NCBI GenBank assembly: GCA_024036415.1
Contig: JAMWET010007157.1
Coordinates: 1,401,001-1,465,000, forward strand
Source: Prochilodus magdalenae
Lineage: Eukaryota; Chordata; Actinopteri; Characiformes; Prochilodontidae
Direction of reading: 5' to 3'
DNA length: 64,000 nucleotides
In this document: piece after piece, positions 13,380 to 25,785 of the stretch
How positions within the stretch are numbered: position 1 is the first letter of the stretch
Layout: each line of letters starts with the position of its first letter
Made by a program: the position numbers and the translations under genes
Notes under the pieces: generated by a model
What the model saw: the letters and a program-made list of their open reading frames with translations, nothing else
The model's database searches: none
What the model was told of the DNA's origin: nothing

Positions 13380-13800
13380 CAAAACGAATGAAAAGCCTCA
13401 CCGCGGAACACAGAAGACACACTGTCCCTGCTTGGCGCTTCAGCCCCGATTCAAGAGCCCTCTCACACCACTCACACAAACATTTTAATATTAATAATTA
13501 ACCTCTCCAAGAGCTGTTTTGAATTTCCCCTTTTTTTGCCAAGTTTCTTTGTATCACTGACTAACGCTACTTTATTTCCTTCTCAGAAGAGAAGAGGAGG
13601 ACTTTGTTCAGCTTGTTTATTAGCATCACAATGGCGGGGATGATGAGAGAGCTAAAAGAGGCTGTTGCTATGAGACGGTTGATGGGGCTGTCACCAGGGC
13701 GGAGGTTTATCTTGTGCTCTGTGGCCAAGGCGCGGGTGGATAAGGACGTGCTGGCCCTCTCTCCAATCGCTGAGCGAGGGAGTTGGGGTTGTTAATCACG
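13380..13800. other. G+C-richer block, candidate conserved noncoding element
   Basis: In an A+T-rich desert this segment stands out for its G+C content and low repetitiveness (CACCGCGGAACACAG, CAATGGCGGGGATG, GTTGCTATGAGACGG, AAGGCGCGGGTGGATAAGG). The open frame at 13604-13795 has no recognisable domain, so I read it as noncoding. Only cross-species alignment could show whether it is conserved. Confidence 0.3.
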
Positions 13801-14269
13801 GAGAAGCACTACTCTCATGACCCTGTTCACACACTGGCACACACACATACACCAGACTCTAAAGTGTAGTAGTCACACTTGAGCTCTGGTCACACATATA
13901 ATAGAGCAATAGATACGCAGGCACACACACTATCAGGATATACATAGTGCTATATGCATAAACACGAGTTCCACAGAAATAGACTCTTCACATATACTAC
14001 CATTCAAAAGTTTCACTCGTATATTAACAATTTTTGTTCATTTATGTACATTAATAACTCATGAAAGAAAGATTTATAGGCTATAAATCAGACACCAGAA
14101 TGTATTTTACATAGTTTCATAAACAGCTCAAGCACATTATTTGACAAAAAATGTATGTGATAACACTTACTGCTATCAGGTGCATAAAATCAAACACATA
14201 ATCCTGCATATAGACAAACAGTGGTAGTAAATGAGTCTACTGAGTACTGAGGAGCTCAGTGAAGTGTGA

Positions 14270-14800
14270 CACTGCATGTCACCTTTACCACACATCAGTT
14301 TCTACCATGCAGGATCTGCGACTGATGACTGTAAGTGCTATTACAGTGAAATCGCCATAGAGCAATTGATCATACATACCCACAGAGCGGAGGCACTGAG
14401 AGTTAAGGGCTTAGTGCCTATCCTCTATTGCATCACTCACTACACAGTTACAAACTATGTTTGGAAGTATACTCATCACGAAAGGAACCAGGAACTTCAT
14501 AAAGTGAGCAGCTGCACACAAGCTTAGGATCACTATGCATAATGTTAAGCATTGTCTGGAGTGGTATAAAGCCCCCTACTGCCATGTAAGTGCCAACAGT
14601 AAACTTTGGTGGAGGGAAAATAATGGTCTGGGCTGGAGGGGGGGGGTGTTTGGGGTTGAGTCTCCTAAACCCTATTCGGACGAGATTAGTACCTGAGGTT
14701 CACCACAGACTTAAACAATCAGGTTAATTGTTTTGGCTTGGTTTACAAAAAGGTAAAAGGTGCCAGAATGTTCTGGCAAAGGAGCACAGTCAGTAAAAAT
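14270..14800 (+). pseudogene. Degraded Tc1-like transposase region
   Basis: Plus-strand segments in order correspond to a Tc1 transposase coding sequence: GACTGTAAGTGCTATTACAG, CACTCACTACACAGTTACAA, GAACTTCATAAA, GAGCAGCTGCACACAAGC, TGTCTGGAGTGGTATAAAGC, CCAACAGTAAACTTTGGTGG and ATAATGGTCTGGGCTGG (the VKFGGGxIMVW motif). Numerous frameshifts and a large deletion are present. The same family is represented at 35.8 kb, sharing GAGCAGCTGCACAC. Confidence 0.65.
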
Positions 14801-14999
14801 GATGGACATGATGCATTGTTTAAGGTGAGACATTTTACCATTTCATGAAAATGATTAACTCAAGAACATGATGGCAACAACACATCTCAAAAATATTGGC
14901 ACAGGGAAAGTAAAAGGCTAAATAGAAAATCTACTTATTCATCACTGTGGAGTGGCAGTTCTACTGCTTTGTGCTTCTGCTTCTGCTAAAAAAAAACTA

Positions 15000-17900
15000 A
15001 TTGGAAACTAAAAAAAATGAAGTATGGTCTCTGAATTTTGCACAATACTGTCTTTAGAATGCTTGATATCTGAAACATTGTCAAATATAAAATATGATGA
15101 TTAAATGGAAGGAAGGAAAGGCAACTCCTTTGTCTTCACACATATTTATAGGGTGGTTTAGATTGTAATGATATGCTTCTCAAGGGTATTTTGTCAGGTT
15201 TTCAGCTCTTTTGCTCCAGGCATGTGTGAATTAGGTCTCCCTGCAGTTTCTTTTGTAGCGGAGAGTGAACCTGCTGAGCCTGAGTCATGAGCCTCTTAAT
15301 TTTTCTTCACAATTGAACATTTTTGCACAGTGTTCACAGTATACACATTAACAGACTCTGCTTATGGTTCATTAAATCAGTACTGTACTATGTTTCAACT
15401 CTATTTTCTCCCAGCAGAAACAGAGTGGCAGAGCGTTTCCTGCCCTGTAGCGTTTGCAGAGCTTAAAATATTGCATCTGCCATAACTGTCCCATTTGTTT
15501 TTACTGCATTTTATAACAAGTAAAATTGTTGCCATGGCATTTAGAACATGTGGTAGATGTTTCATAGCTCAAGAAAATGTGTGCCATAGCACATTAGGTG
15601 TTCAATGCCTTTAAATAAGTCAGCTGTCAAAAAGAACACATAGATCTAGAGTAGAACAGAAAGAAACAGACTGTCAGCGAACTGCTAAAAATATTATAAT
15701 GCTGATCAAAGTAAATGAGGAATTTTTAACTTCTGTGAAAGTCAAAGCCCTTGAACTGCTATGATGACTCCTGAAGCTTTCAGATATCACAATGTGAGTA
15801 ACACAGAACTTAGAGGGTTGACAATATTGTGGCTTTAATATGCTTTGAGGAAAACATTGCAATTATGGATGTTTAAAAACGATTTTGTGGAGTAATACAA
15901 AAGTGTCATGCTACTGTTACCATTAATTGTCAACATATGTAATAACGTTTCATATTATAATGACTAACTAGACTACAAGTGACAAGATTACAAGCACAGC
16001 ATTCGACATAAGCCATAATGACGTCAAACATGATGGAATGTTTGGAATATGTCATAAAGCTAATTGTAACATGATAATGTTGGACATAATATACCATTAC
16101 AGCATTTGTCATGTTTGTCAATGATAAGTAACGAGATTCAAGTGAAGTGTCTCTACAACATTTATGCCTGCTAATATGTGCATTTTGCAATTTTCCTCTT
16201 TGCAAAGGAGCAACATACAAATAAAATTTGAACAGATCCAAGAACATCATGTGGGAATATGTATTACTGTTAGCATAGTACATTTCCAGCCAGCTACACT
16301 GTTCTCAACAAAGGTAACAACAATAGTTCCATATAGAACTCACATGTTCATGCTTCTATATAAAAAGCCTTTCTTCACTAAAGGAGCCTTTAATAGCCCT
16401 CTTTTTGCCTTTAGATGTAGGCTTGCAGGCAAGGGTCACTTCTGCAGGGCAAAACACCTTCCTTTGTCATTATGGTGTGATTAAGATTATAAGAAAGGCT
16501 TAATGAGCAATATTTCATTAAATTCCAGTCAGAGATAACTCAGATACTGTCAGTGGTTCTACTCTATGAATATAATGGCTATAAAGATATATATATATAT
16601 TCTCAGCACAGCGACAGTGATGTGATGTTATGTTAGTATGTGTTGCGCTGGTGTGAGTGGATCAGACATAGCAGTACTGCTGGACCTCGTTGTCACTGCT
16701 TGACTATGAATAGCCCACCAACCAAAATTCAACCAACCGCAGTCGCACCATTCTGAACGTATTTTAGGTTTCAGATTCCTTTCACATTCTTTTGGCAATC
16801 CTAAACCAGAAGTCTGTAATTTTCATTATGCATCATCATGCAAATCCATGGCATAACTAGTAACATGGAAAGATGACTGTATTCCTTTTGTATTACAATT
16901 TCTAGATCTAATGGGAATGTCATGGAAGGTCCTACAAGTAAAGTTAAGGCTCATGCAGTTTTTACATTAATTCCACCAAAAAGTCTATTGTTTTAAATAG
17001 ATTCCAGTTAGAAAATTCATTCACTTCACTGCTAGCAGCTGTCATCAGAACACTGGGACAAAAGTCCAGGTTTTTCAACTTACTCTGTCAACCAGGACAG
17101 TAAAATAAACTAATGTTGATTTTTGGGATGTTAAACATTGCATTATTTAATTAAGGAAAATACAATACAATATTAAAAGAGTTCATTCCATCCTCCTGCC
17201 TTTTCATCCTTTAATGAACACCTGGCTGTGTAAAGGACTCATAATCAGCCATTTTGGGTATCTCTGTCACGTTTAATTCAATGTCAACACGTAAACACAC
17301 TGTGACATTGGCAAGAATTTGCAAAGACACACTGAAAACTGTCACTGAACTAACTGGTGATAGTCACTGGGGAACTGGGGAATGGGATGTTTTGTTAGCA
17401 AGTCCAACAACATTCCCATCTCATGGTGTGTTGTTGTTTGCTGAAACTGCATTTGGTCTTTGCTAAGGCTTGTGTTGAGGAGCCTGTTAAAAACAATAAA
17501 AACCTTTTTGTCCAAAAAATAAATATCACAATAGGATTAGAAAAATTTCAAAACCAGCTTAAACTGAGCTACAAACTAAATTATAGCCTGTGTTCAAGGA
17601 CCCAGAGTCCCAGCTTCTGAACAGAAGTGATCTTTATGCTGCTTTCAGTTTTCCAGAATGGACAGTAGTCCAGTGTCACTGTTTGCACATTCTGTTGTGA
17701 GCAGATCAGAGTGAATCTTGTTTGCACCAAAAGACATTCAGTCTGTTTGTTTTGTGCTTGATTTGGTGGAGCTGCATCTCCAAACCTCCTGAAATGAGAA
17801 ACTCCAGGTTCTCCCCACAGTTTTCCACAGATGAAAGTCTGTCAAATTGACAGTATGACATTTTGATTGATGTAGAAATAAAAAACGTCTCGTCAGGTCC

Positions 17901-18021
17901 AGTGTGTGTAGTTTTATGTTGTGCATTTAGTTTGACAGGCTTTAGTGTGGCATGTCTTGTTTTATTAAAAGTTTTACCTTCTGTAACCTAGATAATGTCA
18001 ATTGTTGTCTTATGTAAGCAA
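15000..18021. other. Intergenic, mostly unassigned
   Basis: This stretch holds the 16.6-kb repeat fragment and a short (TA)n at about 16588-16600. The open frames at 15930-16484 and 17254-17620 overlap on opposite strands and show no domains. Confidence 0.55.
16590..16745 (+). repeat. Fragment of a common fish dispersed repeat
   Basis: TCTCAGCACAGCGACAGTGA, then GTGTGAGTGGATCAGACATA and GCAGTACTGCTGGA with CTATGAATAGCCCACCAACC, matches a very abundant nonautonomous fish repeat as I remember it. Pieces of what appears to be the same family occur at 20301-20405 and 36140-36275. The transposon class is not certain. Confidence 0.55.
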
Positions 18022-18068
<47 letters not shown>

Positions 18069-18090
18069 ACAAGTAAATAAATAAATAAAT
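18022..18090 (+). repeat. (AAAT)n microsatellite
   Basis: About 17 copies of a four-base AAAT unit run with two interruptions (AAACAAGT). The minus-strand open frame through it (FIYLFIYLF) is an artefact. Confidence 0.97.
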
Positions 18091-19240
18091 ACCATTACAG
18101 GACAGAAGCATGGACTTTTTGGTTGCAAATATGCCACCCTCCCGCCGCCGACACCGGCCAATGCCAATGTCATATTTTTCTCAGATGGCATTGGTACTAT
18201 TGGCAGCCATAAGCAAATGGAGCACATTTTATATAGTGCAGTAGCAGCACAACTCAGCTTAAAGGGTTCCTCTAGCACAAAGCTACTAACTGACAAATTA
18301 TCAGATCTTGAAATTAGAGGTGTAAAACTAGAAAACAGTTCCGTCACCGTCTCAGCGATCATGGTTATTTGTGGCCTAGCTAAACACTGCTTCAGGATAT
18401 TGAAACTTTACTGTAATGTTGATTAACATTACATAGTCAACTCAGGATGCTCTACAGTGGTACAAAAGGGGGAAAAGTACAGTCCTCAGAGAATTGTGTT
18501 TATAGACCTATTCATGCCTTACCTTAAACAATAAACTATGTTCCATAAGTTCTATACCGTATGATTCAGTGGTAAGTTTTTGAAACAACATTATAGCACC
18601 AAATTTCAATCATGCCTGAATCATGTAAGAATTTGTTTTAAATTTGGTTCATGAAATGTACTTGTATTAAAAAAGTAATTTAATAAGTAATTTAATGATT
18701 GCTTAGAAGTCACTGATTAGATGCCTGCTTTTGTGAGCTCACATTGTCTTAGTAATGGATCAGTAAAGTGCTGCTCTCTCTTCCTCAGCTACTGTAGGTG
18801 TTTCTAGAGCTATCAGTGTTTGTTTTACAGGTTAACTGCTGGGCAGAGGCTGGAGTGCATTAAAGTATGATTACAGAAATGTGGTTCTTTATGAGATTAT
18901 ACTTGTTAGAAAAGACTGCAATTCAATCTACTTCAGCTACATCAACTTCAGCTCACATTAATTCAACATATTTACTGTTTGGCACTTAAAGTACAGGCTG
19001 ATCTTTTTCAAAGTAATGGGTCAGAAATTGTTTGTCCTTTTATTGTTTTCTCACTAGCTCTCACTGCTTACACTTTCTATTGTGGAAACCTGATTTTGCT
19101 TTAATGTGACGAGGTCAGAAGTGGTGAACAGACTAACATTCATTTATTTCTGAGGTTTTTGGAGGACCCTCCATTCAATAATGCCCCTGGTTAATCAGGT
19201 CTACCATTACCTGCAGTACAGCATACCTGGAAATTAATAT

Positions 19241-19444
19241 GTTATCCTGTTATAACTTGGCCTGCCAAATCTCTAAAAGATATAGCCACAGCCAAAACAG
19301 GTTTATTAATGTATAACAGTATTAAATGCGTATGCAGCAGGACTACTAATGTGTCTGTGCCTTGAAAGAAAGTCAAAAGTAGCCCACAGAGATTAATATT
19401 AAATAACAGTTTTTGGGGAGAATACTTATAGAATGTGATCTATA
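19241..19444 (+). repeat. Diverged direct repeat, copy 1
   Basis: The segment from GTTATCCTGTTATAACTTGG through GCAGCAGGACTACTAATGTG and TCTGTGCCTTGAAA to GAATGTGATCTA aligns in order with 20411-20601. By eye the identity is about 75-80% with several indels, so the duplication is old. Confidence 0.75.
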
Positions 19445-20300
19445 CTGCAGTTCACAAACTCTCTATAAGAAGCCCATACTGTACTATTCTATACCATGGA
19501 TACAGGTGCAGACCATATGAATTTGGCTGCTGTTTACAGTATGGAGAGTGACGGTGGAACTTCAGGAGACTAAAAATGAAAAATTACAACAACCTTGACT
19601 GGGCTTTTGGGCAGCTTCTGTTTGCATTAGAAAGCCTGGCCCCCCCAAATAAGAAGCTGAGAGCTGGAGCAGAAGTCGAGAAGAAACAGGATTAAGACAG
19701 CGAGGTTGTGGGGCACATTTCCACTGCAGCTCAATTTGCTTCTCGTACATTTATGTTTAATCCACACTGCAGCCTTTGGACCCCCTCAAGGTAGCTGGTC
19801 ATCACAGTGATCTAGCATGAAACTAGCATGACGTGAAGAAATGATTTGCTCAAAGGAGTCAGAAAGAGAGAATACAGAGATACATGGTTCAATGTAAGTT
19901 GTGACGTTGGATCGTTGTTATGTTATTTAATCCAATGTTATGTTTTTCCAAATGTCTCATGCCGATGTCATATTGATGTAGAATACCAACATTAGTTGTC
20001 AGCTAAAGTGACCAAAACCCAACAACTGATTAATGTCAAAATCTTAACGTCAGCTCGATGTTACATTCTAACACCATTACACTTTGTCATAAAATCTAGT
20101 GTCAAAATGTTTTTTACAAATTACTGATATACATTACAGAATCTTTATGGTAGTGTTACCTATATTCTATATTTAGCAAATGTCAGCATGTTCAGTAAGC
20201 ATGGCATTTTGTTGTATTTAAAAATAGTAGTTCATACTGTTGTTTGTATACACCCACTGTCCACTTGTATCTACACTTATAGCAACTCATAGTAATTTAC

Positions 20301-20405
20301 AGAAAAACAGATGGACTAGGTGTCCATCTGGACAGTGTGTAATTGTAACTACATAGCACTCCTATATGGTCAGCGGTGCTGATAAAATGAACAAAGCGTG
20401 TAGAG
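20301..20405 (+). repeat. Dispersed repeat fragment with an internal small palindrome
   Basis: It carries AAACAGATGGACTAGGTGTC (CAGATGGAC/GTCCATCTG is a 9-bp inverted repeat), then AATTGTAACTACATAGC, CCTATATGGTCAGCGG and TGCTGATAAAATGAACAAA. The order matches 36140-36275. A further piece, GAGGTGGACCTAATAAAGTG, lies at 20605-20641. Confidence 0.6.
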
Positions 20406-20410
20406 TGAGT

Positions 20411-20601
20411 GTTATCCTGTTCAACTTTGCCTGTCAAATATCCAGGAGATCTAGCCACTGCTAAAACATGTTTATATGTCTATGACAGTATTAGTTGCAT
20501 ATGCAGCAGGACTTCTAATGTGTCTGTGCCTTGAAATAAAAAGGCCACAGATATTAAAGTAAAATATACCTTTGAGAAGAATTCTCATACAATGTGATCT
20601 A
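20411..20601 (+). repeat. Diverged direct repeat, copy 2
   Basis: This is the partner of 19241-19444, sharing GTTATCCTGTT, GCATATGCAGCAGGACT, CTAATGTGTCTGTGCCTTGA and AATGTGATCTA. It is embedded between two pieces of another dispersed repeat (20301-20405 and 20605-20641). Confidence 0.75.
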
Positions 20602-20641
20602 ATGTGAGGTGGACCTAATAAAGTGCTCAGTAAGTACACAG

Positions 20642-23600
20642 GTATTCTCTGCTCTATGATATCAATAAGTTGATATCAGGCAACTCAAGTCATTTCCTTT
20701 GCTCTGAATCCTTGTGGTGGAAAGATATAAGGGTTAGTTGCCTGTTGCACATTTTTCACCAATATTCACTTTTTCCTTATCTTGCTCTTTGCCTGCTTGT
20801 CTGATTCACCTGTCATGAATGGTAATCTTCTCCTGAAAGCACCAGACATAAGATGGATGGCGGGCCGCGAGCAGAGGGGCACAGCAGAGAGGTACTGATA
20901 CTGCAGGATTTTAAAATCCAAAGTGTTCTCAGGGGTGATCTGAGCCAACCAGGCTCATCTGACAGTACCAGGATTTAGGGACGTGCAGGCAACACTGCTT
21001 TGGCACACTTTTGATCTGGGGTGACCGATATGGTGCTGGAGTCGAAGCAAAACGAAGCAGGACGAAGCGAGACGAAGCTAGAGATATAAAGAAGATCTTG
21101 TTAGTGGCTCCTTGTCCCCCCTTTCAAGCAAATGATTACTTTTGGCGTTAAAGCTATCCTCTGTTTGAGACACATCATATTGGTGTCTCTGGTTCCCACA
21201 GGTCTTCCTCTCTGCACTGACAGGTTGTTGGTTTTTTGGGCTGAAGTTGGTGGACCTCACCTTGATTTAGCCTAAAATGGTATGTTTGGTCTGACTAATA
21301 TGGTCCAAATTTGGTCCACATAAAGGCCTGACCCAGCACTAAAAAAGATGTGTATAGAACCAAATTCGAATATCTTTAACATAATCACTGCCATGCAAAA
21401 TGTCAGTTTATTTATTTATATACATATAAGTATACGACAGTGCAGTACAAATACCTTGCTGTTATTAAAATGCTGTTTAATAAATTTATAATGCATTTTT
21501 GCTGCCTCATGACATGCACACACAGAACCACAGGATGGGAATTTGGTGTGAGGTACAGCACTAAATCATTTCTTTTATCAAGAAGAGTCAGTGCAGGAAC
21601 TGTGTGTTCCTTTGACCCTTCTTTGACTTCACTTTCCAGGTAACACAGGAGCTTCTACTTATTTCCAAAACCAAGAAAAGTGCACATTAAGTCTGTCTGG
21701 TACGGTTGATATACCAGCACTGGCAGAGAGAGATGGTGAGCAGGAACAATCAGTTTACATGGATTAAGGAAAGCAAACAAGCAAGCAAGCAAGGATCAGC
21801 TTAGCTGGCCAACGCTTTCTGTCCTAGCTTGACTCGGCACAGCAGAATCATCTACATGCCAACACGTGATTCTGATGAACATGGCAGTTATTTGTGTTTT
21901 TGCGGTGGCTTGTGGTGTATTGGTTTGTCAGCTGATTGCTTCATATTGATTGCTTATGTCATGAATCGAAATAATCAAATGCAATAGATCATCCCAGCCA
22001 ATTTCACACTGTACTGCTCAAAAAACAATTACACAAACAGCCTCTTACTTTAATACTTTAAGCCCTTTTCTCAGTAGCTCTAAGATACAACTGCCATATG
22101 GTTTTGGAGGTCCCTCAAAGCTAGTATAAACTAGTATTTCCTTCAATAATGTTGATGGAAGATGTTTTTACTGACATTTTAAATAATGTTATGCAGCCTT
22201 TGAATGCTTTTTGTAGCAAGTAAAAAAGCAATATGGCAAATAAATGGTATATGGCAAAATATACACTCCCAATTAAAAAAAAATTCAACTACTGTGTAGG
22301 AACAACAGTGTCTAAGGTGGTCTGATAACCAGGGGACAGTTAAGGAGGGAAAATCTTTACCTTCAAATCAAGTTACTTTCTGCCAGTGGAACCGCCACTG
22401 GGGAGCCTTCTACTGTAGAACTACTATCTACACTTTTTAAAATAATTTATTAATGGTGTTAATAAAAAAAAAAAAATTAACAAAACAATTTCTTATTAAA
22501 GTTTTATGTTTATGTTAAAATCATATCTGCAACAGACATAAATACAAAGCAAGACAAAATGCATTGTATCTAACTGCACTCCCATGTCTGGTTTAAGAGT
22601 GCCCTGAAAAATGAATTTCAGGGCACTGAATTTTGATGATTCAGATGTGTGCATGATTTCCACATTATCCATAATCAACACCGTTTCAAAGACATTACTT
22701 GTACTTGATAGTGCTCCTAATGAAACTGCCTATATGTATGTAAAAATCACCCTTTTAAAACCCTGCATAGTCTGGTTCTAATAAAAGCCAAGTCTTCCCC
22801 AGAAAATCTCCCATAATCATAACAAGCACACAGAACAGACAGGTTGCCAGCCTCGTAACAGAAGCATGGATCAGTTGTTCAAGCCCAGCTAAAGGGCTCT
22901 CCATCGACAAACACGGCCATGGATCCCTTGGCACTGGCACTTCCTTTGCTATCTGAGGTACACGTTCCGCATGTGAACATACCAACAGCACAGGAGCAAA
23001 TGCATTTTAATGAGCAATGGATGAGCCCTACTCATCCAGCACTTCAGAAATGCTCCCCAGACTCTGCTCAAAAGCATGATGTAAAGCGCTGTCACTCAGC
23101 CTGCGACAAACACACACATGCACACACTCATAGCCACTTCAAACCTCAGCTTTCAGGCAACACACAGCCTCATTTCTACCAGTGATCTAGAAGAAGTTAA
23201 TGTAAAATGGAATGTGGAGATTCAGTCAGCTACCCAGGTTGCTTAAAAAGCATCCAGGCAAAACTATAAATTTCACACCTCAACCCATTCCAAGCAGAAG
23301 AAAAGACGGTTTCAACAGATATTTTACCAAAAACCATACCAGTAGATCATACGACACAACAACTTCACCAGAGGGGAACCTTGAAGGTTTTACATTGGTC
23401 ACATGCCAAGCAGAACACTAACAGTGAAAGAAATCTAATCACAGGCACCTTTACTTGGTAGAAGTACTTCAGTTCAGTGGCGTTCAACCCTCCTTCTGGT
23501 GTGTCACTTTCTTGGATACTTTAGCTCCCAGTTATGTTTAACAAGCTGTCTCACCCCTTACTAAACTCTGTTACATCTAAATTCAGCCAGTCAGGGACTT

Positions 23601-24352
23601 GAGAAGAGGTTGGATAGTTGGAGCAAATGTTTGACAAATTCACAAATTGAAAAGAAGCTCTGCAGGATAAGAGTTAGAGATCAATGATGGAACCATCTTC
23701 TGGAAATAGTTGGTTCATGACTGACTGTGAGTACAAACAATACCCTGATCAATGCATTTCAGGGAGATGTTAGAAATGCAAGTCTATGCCTACATTGCTA
23801 AACTACAACAAAGTAAAATGTATGGCAATATGTTTAATTTAGAATAGTCAAAACTTGTAAATGGTTATAAAGTACTGCTAGCGTGCTGCCACAATCCCAT
23901 AGGGGCACCAGAGGCATTATCATAGTTATCAACAGACATTTTAACTTACCTTTTATCTGAGTTTTGACCGCTATGGCCAGCACTGAATGCCTAGTTCATT
24001 AACACAAAAGGACTCCTCATCTGGCAGAGTGGCATGTCTTGTTGTCCAAATAGGCATTTTTGTGCCAGTCCTGACCAGTCATGTATGTGCAGTTAAGAAA
24101 TAAAGAAAGAAAACAGTCAAGAAATGTTTAATGATTCTCTATTTTCCTTTATTAGTTTGGAGCTATATGGTTGATTTAGCTAGTAGACAAAATCAAGTTA
24201 CATATATTTACATATATTACATAGTTTCATAAAGAGATACCCTACCCCCTATTTTTCTTTTGAAATCCTGAGTCCTGTGAATATGTACTATGAATATATG
24301 TGAGTACCACATGCTGTGTTCACAATTTTTTTGTTGTTTATCTATAAAAATA
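20642..24352. other. Intergenic, no gene seen
   Basis: No recognisable coding motif or named repeat. There are a small tandem motif at 21043-21080 (AAACGAAGCAGGACGAAGCG and similar) and a (GCAA)n-like run at about 21773-21793. Confidence 0.55.
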
Positions 24353-25473
24353 TACTATGGTGTGAAAAGGTGTTTGCCCCTTCATGATTTCTTATTTTTT
24401 GCATGTTTTTGAGCATGAACTATGCTTTTTAAGGTCATGCCACAGCATCTCAATAGGATTCATGTCAGGACTTTGATGAGGCCACTCCAAAGTCTAAACT
24501 CACTATATTCTTCAGCCATTCAGAGGTGGACTTGCTGGTGTGTTTTGGATCATTGTCCTGCTGCAGAACCCAAGTTCGTTTTAGCTTGAGGTCACGAACA
24601 GATGGCTGGACATTCTCCTACATTCACACTACCACCACCGCACCTGCCAAAACGTTCATCTTTTGTCTTGTCTGTCCACAGAGTATTTTCCCAAAAGGAA
24701 TCATACTCTGATGATCATCAAGATGTTTACTGGCAAAATTGAGACAAGCCTTAATGTTCTTTTTGCTCAGCAGTGGTTTTCATCTTAGCATTCTGCCATG
24801 CAGGTCATTTTTGCCCAGTCTCTTTTTTTATGGTGGAGTCATGAATGCTGACCTTAACTGAGGCAAGTGAGGCCTGCAGTTCTTTGGATGTTGTTGTGGG
24901 GTCTTTGTGACCTTATGGATGAGTCGTTGCTGTGCTCTTGGGGTAATTGTGGTCTGCTGGCCACTCCTGGGAAGGTTCACCACTGTTCCACGTTTTTGCC
25001 ATTTGTGGATAATGGCCCTCACTGTGGTTCGCAGGAGTCCCAAAACTTTAGAAATTACTTCTTAACCTTTTCCAGAGAGATAAATCTCAATTACTTTCTT
25101 TCTCATTTGTTCCTGAATATCTTTGGATCTTGGCATGATGTCTAGATTTTGAGTAACTTGTGGTCTGCTTCGCTTTGTCAGGCATTTAAGTGATTTCTTG
25201 ATTGAGAGCAGGTGTGGCAGTAATCAGGCCTGGGTGTGGCTAGAGCAATTGAACTCACGTGTGATAAACCACAGTTTACACAGGGCCATGTAGGTTTGGA
25301 TTTTTATTATCCCTTAATAATAAAAACCTTCATTTAAAACTGCATTTTGTGTTTATTTGTGTTGTCTTTGACTAGTATTTAAAATTGTTTGATGATCTGA
25401 AACATTTAAGAGTGACAAACATGCAAAAAATAAGAACTCATGAAGGGGGCAAACACTTTTTCACACCACTGTA
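24353..25473 (-). mobile_element. Internally rearranged Tc1-like element with both inverted repeats
   Basis: The left end TGGTGTGAAAAGGTGTTTGCC and the right end GGGGGCAAACACTTTTTCAC, then ACCACTGTA, are reverse complements. They extend about 50 bases (TTCATGA, TTCTTATTTTTTGCATGTTT) and are bounded by TA. Minus-strand transposase remnants occupy about 24828-25140: an N-terminal MPRSKD-like start, a frameshift, then LLRTTVRAIIHKWQKRGTVV (helix-turn-helix) and NLPRSG. The catalytic core is too decayed to read (24420-24820). Confidence 0.85.
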
Positions 25474-25785
25474 CACTATGTTGCCAAAAGTATTCTCTCA
25501 TCTGCCCTCACATGCAAATAAACTTAAATGACATCCTATTCTTAAAATGATGTCAGGACACCCTTTGCAGCTATAACAGCTTCAAGTTTTCCACAAGGTT
25601 TAGCAATGTGTTTATGGGAAGCGCATTTGTAATGTCAGACTTTGATGCTGGATGAGAACCCCACACCATAATCCCCCCTCCACCGTACTTTAAACTTGAC
25701 ACAATACAATCAGACAAGTACCACTCTCCTGGCAACCACCAAATCCAGACTTCGGATTGCCAGTAGGAGAAGTGTGATTTTTCTC
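25474..25785 (-). mobile_element. Tc1-like fragment, directly abutting the previous element
   Basis: It begins CACTATGTTGCCAAAAGTAT, an intact Tc1 inverted-repeat end, directly after the TA that closes the preceding element. The minus-strand transposase C-terminus follows (AGCTATAACAGCTTCAAG, i.e. EAVIAAK-like), then a jump to the VKFGGGGIMVWG region (CCCCTCCACCGTACTTTAAA) and on to about 25785. The middle of the gene and the other end are missing. Confidence 0.75.

Noticed and set aside
18119..18262. Possible hairpin GCCAATGCCAATG with CATTGGTACTATTGGC
   Set aside because: Arms of about 13 bases with indels are within what chance or clustered NF-1-like sites could give; no further support.
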